DNA from: Symbiodinium natans
Taxonomy: Eukaryota; Sar; Dinophyceae; Suessiales; Symbiodiniaceae
Assembly (NCBI GenBank): GCA_905221605.1
Contig: CAJNDS010002651.1
Location: 146,501-210,500 of the forward strand
Direction of reading: 5' to 3'
DNA: 64,000 nt
In this document: positions 18,695 through 27,300 of the stretch, piece by piece
Position numbering within the stretch: the first letter of the stretch is position 1
Layout: each line of letters begins with the position of its first letter
The notes under the pieces: model-generated
The model's input: the letters and a program-made list of their open reading frames with translations, nothing else
What the model was told of the DNA's origin: nothing
The model's database searches: none
Position numbers and translations under genes: made by a program

Positions 18695-18737
18695 CTGCAA
18701 TCACCTTGTTCTGCAGCGCCTCGATCAAATCAGGCTC
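18695..18737 (-). CDS. 2-hydroxyacid dehydrogenase exon (EPDLIEALQNKVIA)
   Basis: 43 nt following acceptor AAGATCAG. It encodes EPDLIEALQNKVIA plus one base, the family's (V)NEPDLxEAL..G.IAG segment. Donor is GCCATC, and CAGGC occurs at both ends of the following intron. A MITE family A copy (18537-18646) lies in that intron about 50 bp away. Unlike most exons here it has no telomeric repeat directly beside it. Confidence 0.7.
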
Positions 18738-18944
18738 CTGATCTTCCGCTAAACTACTCTCAGAAAATCTTCAACCCGGGGTGGGCATAGGCGCCCCGGC
18801 CCCCCCATCCCCCGCCCCCCCATCCCCCCCCCCCCCCATCCCCATCAACCCTAAACCTAAACCCTAAACCCGAAACCCCAAACCCCAGACATATCATTGT
18901 GTAAGGGAGCCCCTGGAATCAGGAGCTCCCAAGATCGGGCTGTC

Positions 18945-18964
18945 CTTGATGAGGGAGCCACGAC
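18945..18964 (-). CDS. 2-hydroxyacid dehydrogenase, 20-nt micro-exon with the catalytic Arg
   Basis: GT-CGT-GGC-TCC-CTC-ATC-AAG follows acceptor GGAAGACAG. Joined to the preceding ACA-G it gives (INT)GRGSLIK and continues into EPDLIEAL. The Arg is the substrate-binding/catalytic arginine of the family. Donor is GACAGC (GA type). Left is CCCTAAA (18846-18890), right TTTAGGG (18983-19070). The preceding intron has ACAGGTCG at both of its ends. Confidence 0.7.
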
Positions 18965-19514
18965 CTGTCTTCCACTTGTAGGGGCTTCGGGGTTAGGGTT
19001 TAGGGTGGTTTAGGGTTTAGGGTTCAGGGTTGAGGGTTTAGGGTTTAGGGTTTGGGGTTTGGGGTTTGGCCTTGCGGACTGTCAGGGCCCAACTACTTCT
19101 TCTGGCAATCGGACCCGGTTTTTGGGGTTTTGGGTACGTATAGGTAGGGTTATAAGTATGTAAAGTCATAACCACAGTTACCCTATCACCTTACATATGC
19201 CTGCTCATGAACCTCCGAGTATGGTTCAGGGTTCAGGGTTCAGGGTTCAGGGTTCAGGGTTCAGGGTTTAGGGTTTAGGGTTTAGGGTTCGGAGGTTCCG
19301 GGTGGTCTGGAGACTAGGGTCTCATCTTTCCAGAGCCGGGTTGAACCTGGATAAAAAGCCCCAGTCCCAGCTGTCCGCCAACCTCCCGAAGCCCGAGGCA
19401 GTAGCCTAGGATTAACAAGAATGGGTTTAGGGTTTAGGGTTTAGGGTTTAGGGTTTAGGCCTAGGGTACCCAAGCCCTAAACCCGCGCGACCCTGATAAA
19501 CACCCCTAGCCGAC

Positions 19515-19560
19515 CTGTGTTGATGAGATAGGCAGTGGGCTTCATCAACTTCAGCGTGTC
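19515..19560 (-). CDS. 2-hydroxyacid dehydrogenase exon (DTLKLMKPTAYLINT)
   Basis: 46 nt after acceptor TTTGTGAAG, donor GTCGGC. It encodes the highly conserved DTLxLMKPxAxLINT strand of the NAD-binding domain. It joins in frame to HIINK before it and GRGSL after it. AAGGAC is present at both ends of the upstream intron. MITE family A copy 19595-19687 is inserted in that intron just upstream. Confidence 0.8.
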
Positions 19561-19594
19561 CTTCACAAAGAGCGTTGGGCTTACAGACTTGCTA

Positions 19595-19687
19595 GCCCAG
19601 TACTATTTGTTGAACAAGGGAACCCCTTTGAAGGGTTACAAGGGAACACAGAACCAAAAAAGAAAAGGGTAAAGGGTACTGCTGGGC
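19595..19687. mobile_element. MITE family A, copy 2 (divergent)
   Basis: Terminal GCCCAGTACT and TACTGCTGGGC, with interior AAGGGAACACAGAACCAAAA. It lies in the dehydrogenase intron, about 35 bp from an acceptor. Confidence 0.6.
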
Positions 19688-20643
19688 TGGCGGGTTTATG
19701 TAGGGTTTAGGCCTTACGCAAACTCTTCTCCAACTTCAGGCGGTGCTGAGTTGTGACTCAAGGCCACTTCTATCCTACTTGCAAACCACCCAGGCACCTC
19801 GAATACCCTAAACCCTAAACCCGAAACCCGAAACCCTGGACCCTAAACCCTAAACCCCGCGGTAGTCAATCTTCGACCTGGAGCTCCAGCTCAGCAAAAC
19901 TACCATTTGCTTAAGAACCCCCCCCCCCCCACCCCATGTTTTAAATGATGCCAAACCCTAAACCCTAATTAAACCCTAAACCCTAAACCACATTACCCTT
20001 AGAAGGAAGAATATGCCTTATTCTTTTTCTGGGGGGGGGTTCTTAAGCATTAGTATCCCGATGCCCTAAAGCCTCGGTTCTTCAGCAATTGGTAGCAAAA
20101 AGCAGCATGCCATGCATAGCCAGGAGGCTGGGAAGGCAAAGGGGGTTTAAGGTTTGTGGTTTAGGGTTTGGGGGTTTAGGGTTGAGGGTTGTTTAGGTAA
20201 GGGCATGGACCGCATTGGAGAATTCAGGGTTCTGGACGGCTTTTGCAATTGGCAACTACATAGGCTCCTGCTGCCTTAGGGATCAAGCTTACTTGGAGGC
20301 TCGCGGGTATCTTGTAAGCAGGATTTTGGCTGAGGGCCTGGGGCTTTGGGTTTAGGGTTCAGGGTTCAGGGTTTAGGGTTTAGGGTAGCATCATTTCTGG
20401 CTATCGCGCATCATGTTAGGCTATCATTCATTACCTATCATCGTAATTTGGGGTACTTCTAACCAGACTGGTCACTAGCCATGAACCCCCTAAACCCTAA
20501 ACCCTAAACCCTAAACCCTAAACCCTAAACCCTAAACCCTAAACCCTAAACCCCTAAACCCTAAACCCCTAAACCCGTAAACCCCTAAACCTTCAGGCAA
20601 GTTTTGGAGGGTTAGGGGCCGGGGGGGGGGGGGGGGAGGGGTC

Positions 20644-20702
20644 CTTGTTGATGATGTGCTTCGTGTCCGCGTTAAGCGGGCAGTGCAGGCTGACGAAATC
20701 AC
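20644..20702 (-). CDS. 2-hydroxyacid dehydrogenase exon (DFVSLHCPL)
   Basis: 59 nt after acceptor CCTCCTTAAG. It reads (S)DFVSLHCPLNADTKHIINK, the most diagnostic NAD-domain motif of the D-2-hydroxyacid dehydrogenases. Donor is GACCCC (GA type), leading into a poly-C tract on the minus strand and then telomeric repeat (20486-20595). Confidence 0.8.
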
Positions 20703-20845
20703 CTTAAGGAGGAGCACCAGCATCGCGATGTTCGGGGGAGTAGTCTAGAGATTATTGTATGGATTTGTGCCGCCTCTGAGGCCCCTCAAGTGACCGCAAC
20801 CGCCAACGACGGGCCATGTTCTGTAGCGAATGGCCGCCAAGAGGC

Positions 20846-20861
20846 TCGTTTTCAGCAGCTC
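20846..20861 (-). CDS. 2-hydroxyacid dehydrogenase, 16-nt micro-exon (ELLKT)
   Basis: GAG-CTG-CTG-AAA-ACG-A follows acceptor CTTCCTCAG. Joined with GT-GAT-TTC of the next exon it gives ELLKTSDFVSLHC, matching the family's (D)ELLxxSDxVSLHCPL. Donor is GCCTCT, and the intron to the next exon is 143 bp. It could extend further upstream. The exon carrying the GxGxxG motif, expected to the right, was not found. Confidence 0.55.
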
Positions 20862-22270
20862 CTGAGGAAGAGGACGGTTTACTCTAAACCCTAAACCCTA
20901 AACCCCAAACCCCAAACCCTAAACCCTAAACCTTTAGGCTGCTCAAAACCGCAATCGTCCGGGGAGCAGCGTAAGACTGTAGGAGGCTCTTGGCTTGGAG
21001 GGTCTATTGTCCGAAGCTCCACAAAAGAATGCACCTGCTACTCTAGGCATACATCCCCACTTGCTTATGACCAGGGCTCTACCAAGAAGCAGTACAAGAG
21101 GGTACTTGCACACGTGTGGGGGTTTCTTCCGGGTTATAGCTAAGTTCCGTTTGCACAGATCTTTCTGAAGTAGCTCCAAGGGGCGTCCTCTGTGTGAAAG
21201 TTCAATACGTACAACTAACACGTACAACTAACACCATATTTCGACAGCGAGCTTGAACTGTTGATCTGCCACTTGACGCAAGGTGTATCCAGATACGGTT
21301 TAGGGTTTAGGGTTTGGGGTCTAGGGTTAGGGTTCTTGATGTTCAGCCCTGATTGACATGCTGCAGAAAAGGCACAACTGAGGGAACTGCCTTTCGCACA
21401 CCCTCCAGCAAACCACCCGGATCAAAGTGGAAACCTCAAAAACCTGGCTCGTGGACCATCAGTCCCAGAACGTCGCGCACTTTTCTTTCCTGAGCATAAT
21501 AATGAAAAATCCTAATAAAACAAGAGAATAAGATAGCTGCAACTATATGACAAGATAACTAAATAGCAAGTTGATAACACAACTTTATCACAAACTCACA
21601 ATAGAACAACTTAGCAATATGATAACACGAATTACAAATCATACAATATATGGGTAGTTCTCTAAATTAGGATCCCTTTTTGGGATCCCTTTCTAAAGGG
21701 TGCCGCCTTATTGTGGGTACCCAAAAAGGGACCCTCATTTAGGAAGCTAACCACCCATATCCAAGGGACTAAAAGAGGGACCCTCATAAGGGACCTTCGG
21801 AATTTTTCGGGGGTTGTTTAAGGGCTATATAGGGACTATAAAAGGTATGTAAATATATATATATATATATATAGATAATGTATATATATATAGAGAGAGA
21901 GAGAGGTCATACAGGGGAATAAGCTTAAGGGTCCCTTGTGTAGGGGTCCCCCCTTCGACCCCTGAACATAATACTCCAAGAAGCCACCGCCACTTGTGAG
22001 ACTAAAGGAAGCGCTGACGTTCTATACAAGGCATCCCGAGCCCGCGGGAGGAGCCAGGTAGAATGATGCTTCCCTTGAGAGACCCTAGACCCTAGACCCT
22101 AAAGCCTAAACCCTAAACCCTAAATCCTAGACCCTAAACCCTAAACCCTAAACCCTAGTACTGAGTTCCGGGGGTTCTACTTTCTGCTTCCTCCCAGGCT
22201 GGGACGGGTGTCCACCGTTGATGCCATTGCTTCCCATTTCAGGTGCGCGAGACAGGCTTCATCTAGACCC
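20862..22270. other. Region expected to hold the 5' exons of the dehydrogenase; none assigned
   Basis: Contains CCCTAAA 20882-20935 and 22083-22155, a little TTTAGGG at 21297-21330, a foldback element (21648-21760), an AT/GA microsatellite (21846-21905) and AT-rich unique DNA (21480-21650). An island at about 21240-21300 reads SGYTLRQVADQQFKLAVEIW on the minus strand and looks coding, but I cannot place it in the family. I saw no GxGxxG motif. Confidence 0.4.
21648..21760. mobile_element. Foldback element, single copy
   Basis: Starts ATATGGGTAGTTCTCTAAAT and ends GGAAGCTAACCACCCATAT. The inner arms GATCCCTTTTTGGG and CCCAAAAAGGGACC are also complementary. Inverted arms of about 33 bp with mismatches and a roughly 45-bp loop. 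No second copy seen. Confidence 0.6.
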
Positions 22271-22437
22271 AGGAGTAGCCTAGGAATGACAAGGGTTTAG
22301 GGTTTAGGGTTTAGGATTCAGGGTTTAGGGTTTAGGGCTACCAGGAGTAGCCTGGGAATCAAAAGGCTACCCTTGTTGGTTGTAACAGGGATTCTCAGGG
22401 AGCCCCAGCCCTAAAGAAAGGAAGTCAGGGCCTACTC
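22268..22437. mobile_element. MITE family F: broken copy, TTTAGGG array, intact copy
   Basis: ACCCAGGAGTAGCCTAGGAA at 22268 is cut off by a TTTAGGG array (22292-22340). An intact copy then begins ACCAGGAGTAGCCTGGGAA and ends GGGCCTACTCCGGGT at about 22437; its ends are imperfect inverted repeats. A related copy lies at 34782-34892. Confidence 0.5.
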
Positions 22438-22490
22438 CGGGTCCTGATCATCCGTGGCTTGAAATTGCAAATGCTCACTCTGCCTTAGTA

Positions 22491-22591
22491 GCCCAGTAAC
22501 CACGTTAGAAGAAGGGCACCCCTTTTTTGGGTTCGTTGCTTTGAAAAGGAAGCCAGAAACGCAAGAAAAAGGGAAAAGGGTACCATTGGGC
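22491..22591. mobile_element. MITE family A, copy 3
   Basis: GCCCAGTAACCACGTTAG at the left end and GGGTACCATTGGGC at the right, with the AAGGGCACCCC and GGGAAAAGGG interior blocks of the family. Confidence 0.7.
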
Positions 22592-22645
22592 TGCTGAGCT
22601 GCAGAAGCTCCAGTCCGGCTCGTCTTGCGGGCCTGCTGCCTGGTT

Positions 22646-22743
22646 GCCCAGTAACCATCTTAGGATAAGGGCACCCTTTCTTGGGTTGGCTACTTTATAC
22701 GGGAACCTTAAACCCCAAAAAAGGAAAAAGGTTACTGCTGGGC
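22646..22743. mobile_element. MITE family A, copy 4
   Basis: GCCCAGTAACCATCTTAGGA to GGTTACTGCTGGGC; the outermost 13 bp are near-perfect inverted repeats. Contains GGCTACTTTATACGGGAACC. Confidence 0.75.
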
Positions 22744-22992
22744 TACCCAGGATGCCTGAGTATGGAGATAGGCGTGCTCAGCGGCAAGCACTTCTCCCCA
22801 ATCTTCCTGCGAGTCTGGGATGCTGCGCGAAGATACCGTGCTGGAAGACAGCTCCATGCCTCCAGGCATTTCAGGATTGCCGGCCTCTGCTGCCGGATGT
22901 TGGGCCACTGCTCCTGCCTGACCTGCACTCGCGGCTTGCGGGTGTATGTCCTGGCCCGGCAAAGGGGCCATCGCCAACTGCTTGTTTTCCAC
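22744..22992 (-). other. Candidate exon, Ala/Pro/Gly-rich
   Basis: Minus frame open for more than 80 codons, containing LAMAPLPGQDIHPQAAS and DSQEDWGEVLAAEHAYLH. GC-rich third positions set it apart from the AT-rich surroundings. It lies directly beside MITE copy 4 and downstream of the candidate exons at 23291 and 23606, so it may belong to the same unknown gene. Confidence 0.35.
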
Positions 22993-23144
22993 AACGGGTA
23001 GAGCTCGCAGCCTATACTCCCCTTAGAACCTTTAACAAAAAACTAAGTATGTTCAATATCCTCTTGGGTTTTTGTATCAACAAAAACAAAAAGTAATTCC
23101 CAAAAAGGGGTACAGCAGCAACTCAGTGCAGAATTGCCTTAGTA

Positions 23145-23242
23145 GCCCAGTAACCATATTATAATAAGGGCACGTTGTTTATATTGGTTACTTTATAAGG
23201 GAAACAAAGAACCAAAAAAGGGAAAAGGGTATACCACTGGGC
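23145..23242. mobile_element. MITE family A, copy 5
   Basis: GCCCAGTAACCATATTATAA to TATACCACTGGGC, with AAGGGCACG and GGTTACTTTATAAGGGAA inside. Confidence 0.75.
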
Positions 23243-23290
23243 TTATCGTACCCTAAACCCCAAACCCTAAACCGCTGGGCTATCAAGTTG

Positions 23291-23368
23291 CTGGCAGTTG
23301 AAGGATAACACGTCGTAGTGTCTGCCGTCCGCGCCGACCATGACCTTCAAATTCTTGACCACCTGCTC
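23291..23368 (-). CDS. Exon of an unidentified gene
   Basis: 78 nt (26 codons) after acceptor CCCTTAAG, ending NFNC-like: EQVVKNLKVMVGADGRHYD then VLSFNCQ. It is clearly coding-like and in phase 0 at both ends under this splicing. I do not recognise the family. It probably belongs with the minus-strand exons at 24915, 24647 and 23606. Confidence 0.45.
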
Positions 23369-23384
23369 CTTAAGGGCCCAAAAG

Positions 23385-23605
23385 TTGAAACCCAAGGAAA
23401 TAAAAGTTGTAACTTTCAGAATAGACTACCTTATAAGAAGCCCCAAAACCCAAGGAAATAAAAGTTGGAAACTTTCAGAATAAACTACAAAAGTTGGAAC
23501 TTTCAGAATAAACTACCTTATAAGAAGCTCCAAAACCCAAGGAAATAAAAGTTGGAAACGTTCAGAAGAAACTACCTTCTAAGAAGCCCAAAAAGTTGAA
23601 AAGCC
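23385..23605. repeat. Minisatellite, about 60-70 bp unit
   Basis: Three to four imperfect copies of a unit built from AACCCAAGGAAATAAAAGTT, GGAAACTTTCAGAATAAACT and ACCTTATAAGAAGC. It lies between two candidate exons, so it is probably intronic. Confidence 0.8.
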
Positions 23606-23699
23606 GGGTCTTAAGCCAGTAAGGATCCATCCTTAGGGGCTCGTCAGCTGTAACGTCGTACCACTGTGCACCAGCATGGCCCCCATGCCGGGCAAGAGT
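23606..23699 (-). other. Candidate exon(s) of an unidentified gene
   Basis: The minus strand reads TLARHGGHAGAQWYDVTADE followed by PLRMDPYWLKT, after an AACAAG acceptor-like site. CACAG in the middle could split it into two small exons. Composition looks coding; family unknown. Confidence 0.35.
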
Positions 23700-23707
23700 C
23701 TTGTTGA

Positions 23708-23888
23708 GATTTACCTATACTGAACTTAAGGACCCCCAGCAAAAAAAGTGTTATATATTTCTTCTGTTTCTTAGGGAATTCGAGTGCCCAAACATGAAAC
23801 AGATTTACCTATACTGAACTTAAGGAACCCCAGGAAAAATGTCTTTTTTCTGTTTCTTATGGAAGTTGTAGTGCCCAAACATAAAAAA
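23708..23888. repeat. Two-unit tandem repeat, about 93 bp
   Basis: GATTTACCTATACTGAACTT recurs at 23709 and 23802, and each unit ends GTGCCCAAACAT. The copies differ by indels in the poly-A/T stretch. Confidence 0.75.
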
Positions 23889-23982
23889 ACAAAAACTATT
23901 TTCCACTGTACCCCCGAGAGAAGTTGCGTAGTTTGAAATTGTGAGAAGGCCGAGCTCTTCGAGGCCATCCTGGGTCCTTGGT

Positions 23983-24165
23983 AGCCCAGTAACCAGGGAT
24001 TAGGGGGACCCTTGGGCTTAGGGTTTAGGGTTTAGGGTTTAGGGTTTAGGGTTTAGGGTTTAGGGTTTAGGGTTTAGGGTTTAGGGTATAGACCCTCTGA
24101 ATAAGGTCCCTTGTTAAGAGAGCCAGAAGAGGGTTAAGAAGGGGTTCCCTTTTAAGGGTCCTCCT
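23983..24165. mobile_element. Truncated MITE A, then MITE G split by a TTTAGGG array
   Basis: GCCCAGTAACCAGGGA is the left end of family A. It is followed by ATTAGGGGGACCCTTGGG, a TTTAGGG array (about 24017-24087), then TATAGACCCTCTGAATAAGG to TTAAGGGTCC. The uninterrupted relative at 33071-33180 has GACCCTTGGGGATATAGACC with no array, so the array here was gained inside the element. Confidence 0.65.
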
Positions 24166-24169
24166 TATC

Positions 24170-24545
24170 CCACCTAGGAGTAACCATATCATCATAAGGG
24201 CACCCCTTGTTTGGTTGGAGGGCATAGGGCATAGGGCTTATAGGGCTTATAGGGCTTATAGGGCTTAGGGATCTTACTTGATAAGGGTAGCCCCAGTAGC
24301 CATATGAAGCAGGGTTTATGTTTCTGTTATCGGTGAGTGTGTATAAGGTTCCTTTAAAATTGGTGAGTGTATATACCGGGTGTCCTTTTGGGGGTACAAG
24401 AATATATACCCCACTTCATATCATAAGGGCACCCTTGTTTGGTTGGAGGGCTTAGGGCTTAGGGCTTAGGGCTTATAGAGCATAGGGCATAGGGCTTAGG
24501 GCTTATAGAGCATAGGGCATAGGGCTTAGGGCTTAGGGGTCTTAC
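24170..24545. repeat. GGGCTTA-variant arrays and MITE remnants
   Basis: Two blocks of TAGGGCTTA/TAGGGCATA units (about 24226-24275 and 24448-24535) flank MITE family D copy 1. GAGTAACCATATCATCATAA near 24174 is another degenerate family A piece. No gene seen. Confidence 0.6.
24306..24417. mobile_element. MITE family D, copy 1, target duplication ATAT
   Basis: Starts GAAGCAGGGTTTATGTTTCT and ends AATATATACCCCACTTC; the ends are inverted repeats. ATAT lies on both sides (24302-24305, 24418-24421). GGTGAGTGT occurs twice inside. Opposite orientation to the other two copies. Confidence 0.75.
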
Positions 24546-24646
24546 TTGATAAGGGAACCCAGAACCAAAAAAAAAAAGGCAAAGGGCACCACTGCAAACT
24601 ACCAAGGGTCCAACTCAAGCGGCATGCCCTGGGTCTGTCGCAGGAC

Positions 24647-24693
24647 TTGTACACAAAGTACAGCTCCTCGTGCCTCGCGCCAAGTACGCTTTC
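24647..24693 (-). other. Candidate exon of an unidentified gene
   Basis: After CCCAG the minus strand reads ESVLGARHEELYFVY. It follows in phase 0 from the donor at 24914, giving SVWK-ESVLGARHEELYFVY. The donor side is uncertain (GTCCTGC is possible). Confidence 0.35.
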
Positions 24694-24726
24694 CTGGGTT
24701 GGGCCTTTTAAGCCCTGGTGAAAAAC

Positions 24727-24822
24727 ACTTATATATAGGGTCCCTTATAAAACCCAACTAAGGAAAATAGAAACGTTTATATATAGGGTCCCTTATGAAA
24801 CCCAAATAAGGAACATGAACAA
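24727..24822. repeat. Two-copy direct repeat, about 50 bp
   Basis: TATATATAGGGTCCCTTATA followed by AAACCCAA and a variable AAGGAA stretch occurs twice in tandem, between two candidate exons. Confidence 0.7.
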
Positions 24823-24914
24823 ACATGTCCCAAAAAAAACAACCTAGTTTCCGTCCTCGACAAGAGATGCCCTTCCGCGCCCTCCTGCCTGAATGCTCCG
24901 AGGCGTGTGGACAC

Positions 24915-25115
24915 CTTCCAGACGGAGGTAATCTCTTCGTTGCCCAAGCTGGCAATGACATGCTCATCAATAGCGTCCGCGGTGAGTTTCGCTGTCTTCT
25001 TAGACTTGCATGACTTCGAGGCTAGCGATGCCACACAGCGGCTTGATTTAGAGAGCAGGTCTCTGCCTTCGCTCTGGCGGTCTGAACCTGAACACGATGC
25101 GATGACGCTGCCCAT
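24915..25115 (-). CDS. First exon of an unidentified gene, possible N-myristoyl protein
   Basis: ATG at 25115 opens 67 codons ending at donor AAG-GTGTCC in phase 0. The N-terminus MGSVIASCSGSDRQSEGRD fits an N-myristoylation signal (Gly2, Ser7) with a nearby Cys. A Lys/Ser-rich part (SKSCKSKKTAKLTADAIDEH) follows, then VIASLGNEEITSVWK. Downstream exons may be 24647, 23606, 23291 and 22744. Function unknown; membrane association is inferred only from the N-terminus. Confidence 0.4.
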
Positions 25116-27135
25116 GATCACGAATCAATGAGGTCTGAAACTAGAACACACCGGTAGCTGAGAGCGTGAACAATGTCACATTCTACAGACTGGTTAACTT
25201 CAGCTCCTACTTTGATTTCACATCATTCTTAGGGTAGTTTCATGGTCCCTTGAGGTGGGCCCTTGATGGGGGAACCCTTATGTACCAATAATATACCCTA
25301 CAAAACCCAAGGGCCCATGCTTCAGAACCCTTTCGAGAAGGTAAGCATATTAAGGGACCAAGTAACTACACCTAGAATCCCGAAGCACAAGGGCCTGTCG
25401 CTAAGGCCACTTGGACATATGGCTCTTCGCCATCTGAAGCCGAAGTGTCCGCGAGCACTAAACCCTCACTCACTTTCTGAATCGATAGACTCTGACCCTA
25501 AACCCTAAACCCTAAACCCTAAACCCGCAAACCCTACCCCGACCAAGTCGTTGCATTCTGGGGGGCCAAATAATGTATATTCCTGTATGACCTTATAACT
25601 ACGAAAAAACAAAGACACCCCCCCCCCCCCCCCCCCCCCCCCGCCTTCCATCAAAAGGAATTACAGTTGGGGTCTAGACAACTGCCTCCTAGCCAGCCCC
25701 CTAAGTCAGCCCAAACCCATAGGGTTTAGGTTTAGGGTAAAACTTGGCTGCTTCTGAACCCTCCTAAAAGTTCATGACTTTTAGGCTCCTTGCTGTATCT
25801 CTACAGAAGCCCAAAAGGTTCAAGTCCTCAGAGCCAGCCAAAGAAAGCCGAGAAGGAGGGTTTAAGGAACCCGTCCTAAAAGTTATAACTCTTTGGCTCC
25901 GTATGTATTGTTTGCTACAAAAACCCAAGGTTTAAGTCCTAAGAGCCAGCCAGAAGAAAGCCAAGAAAGGAGCGTTTGAGGTTTAAGGTTTAAGGTTTAG
26001 GGTTTAGGGTTTAAGGTTTAAGGTTTAAGGTTTAGTGTTTAGGGTGAGACGAAGCAGGCCTCGAGAGGCAGGGTTTTGGCCGCGCACCTGCGACTCGTCA
26101 GCACCACCTGGCACAACGCAACCCGTGGGGGGGGGTATGTTAGGGTTTAGGGTTTAGGTTTAGGGTTTCGGGTTTTAGGGTTTAGGTTTTAGGTTTAGGG
26201 TTTAGGTTTTAGGGTTTAGGGTTTAGGGTTTAGGGTTTAGGGTTTAGGGTTTAGGGTTAGGGTTTAGGGTTTAGGGTTTATGGGTTTAGGTTTTAGGGTT
26301 TGGGTTTAGGTGGCCGCCCCCTGGCGGCGTGTTGGATGGGAAAAACCTCCCTCGCCCTCCTTACCTCCTTATCTCAAAACAGGGGGGGGGGGGGTAGGGG
26401 GGGAAAAGGGGGGGGGTACCCGGGCAGCTTTTCCATGGAGGGCCAGGCCACCCACACCGCATAAACTCACGGTTTCGCACAGGACATAGGGGTAGCCCGT
26501 TAGATTTAGGGTTTAGGGTTTAGGGTTTAGGGTTCAGGGTTTGGGGTTTAGGGTTTAGGGGGGTAGGAGGCGGGAGGGGGGAGGCGAGGGTAGCAGCTGC
26601 ATTGAAACCCTAAACACCCTTGAGTCTACAAAGCCCCTTACAGGATTCCTACGCCAACTTAACTCCCCTATAGAAAATGCTGGGTTCTGACAACACACTC
26701 TAAAACTTAAACCTCAAGAATGTCTCAAGGGCTGCTTGGGAAGGAGCGCTTAGGGCTTTAGGATTTGAAGTTCGGGCTCTAAGGCATAGGCTTTAGGGTT
26801 AGGGTTTAGGGTTTAGGGTTAAGGGTGCTGCAGGTCTACTGGTGGGAGGGCGCGTCTCTGCTTGGAGAAATGTGAGGCTCCTCCCTTGGATCAACTTGGC
26901 ATGTCGAGCCTATAGGGTTTAGGGGTTTTAGGGTTTTAGGGTTTAGGGTTTCGGGTTTAGGGTTTAGGGTTTAGGGCCACATCTTTATCGGCACCCTCTG
27001 GGGCCTTCAGGATTTGGATGGATTTGGCTTGTTTGAACTTGGGCGGTTAAAGGCTCGCGTATGGTTGCTGGGCTTGGGGCTTTAAGAAGTTTTTAGGGTT
27101 TAGGGTTTAGGGTTTAGGGCTCTAGCCGCTTGAGC
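25116..27135. repeat. Mostly non-coding stretch with TTTAGGG arrays
   Basis: Short CCCTAAA at 25498-25540; poly-C about 25620-25642; TTTAAGG/TTTAGGG arrays at 25975-26045, 26141-26310, 26505-26560, 26780-26825, 26908-26975 and 27091-27122; poly-G near 26385. A duplicated block (TCCTAAAAGTTCATGACTTT near 25760, TCCTAAAAGTTATAACTCTT near 25873, each followed by AGAGCCAGCCA) is a two-copy repeat. No gene seen. Confidence 0.65.
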
Positions 27136-27300
27136 TCACGGCGCACGTGCAATCTTGACGTGGCCCTTGCAAGGTGCGTTCGTGGGAGCAGTCGCGCTGA
27201 GCCCGTCCTGCAAGATCTTGTCGGCACCAGTACCGGCATTCAGCAGCAAACGTGCGATCTCGCCGTGGCTCTCACCAGATGCGTGCACGAGCCGGTCTCG
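27136..27300 (-). pseudogene. Frameshifted 3' tail of the ankyrin gene
   Basis: Beyond the stop of the main frame, another minus frame continues the ankyrin pattern: RLVHASGESHGEIARLLLNA then GADKILQDG, ending at 27136. Compared with sister repeats (SGETALMLA) there seem to be one-base losses just before and just after the GET codons. The last one or two repeats are therefore out of frame, unless the shorter protein is the real one. Confidence 0.6.

Larger units (their letters stand above)
18846..20640. repeat. Arrays between dehydrogenase exons
   Basis: CCCTAAA 18846-18890; TTTAGGG 18983-19070; a GGTTCAG variant array 19222-19265 running into TTTAGGG to 19292; TTTAGGG 19424-19460; CCCTAAA 19803-19858 and 19954-19990; TTTAGGG 20130-20190 and 20345-20385; CCCTAAA 20486-20595; poly-G about 20621-20637. 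A piece resembling the start of MITE family F (AGTAGCCTAGGATTAACAAG) ends at 19422 exactly where a TTTAGGG array begins. Confidence 0.7.
3153..20861 (-). other. Gene model: D-isomer-specific 2-hydroxyacid dehydrogenase (8 exons found, 5' end not found)
   Basis: Eight minus-strand exons join in frame: 20861-20846, 20702-20644, 19560-19515, 18964-18945, 18737-18695, 17155-17136, 4573-4509 and 3240-3153. The joined product reads ELLKTS, DFVSLHCPLNADTKHIINK, DTLKLMKPTAYLINT, GRGSLIK, EPDLIEALQNKVIA, GAGLDVQ, then (after a gap) VILTPHIGW and RQRLMDIVADNIGAFLQGKP. This is the C-terminal half of the NAD-binding domain and the closing segment of the family, which oxidises or reduces 2-hydroxy/2-oxo acids (glycerate, lactate, hydroxypyruvate). 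The family's catalytic Arg (in GRG) and His (in TPH) are visible. The catalytic Glu should lie in an exon between 17136 and 4573 that I could not assign. The N-terminal exons with the GxGxxG motif were not found, so the gene may be incomplete or a pseudogene. Introns carry telomeric repeats, MITEs and an LTR retrotransposon. The exact substrate is unknown. Confidence 0.75.
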
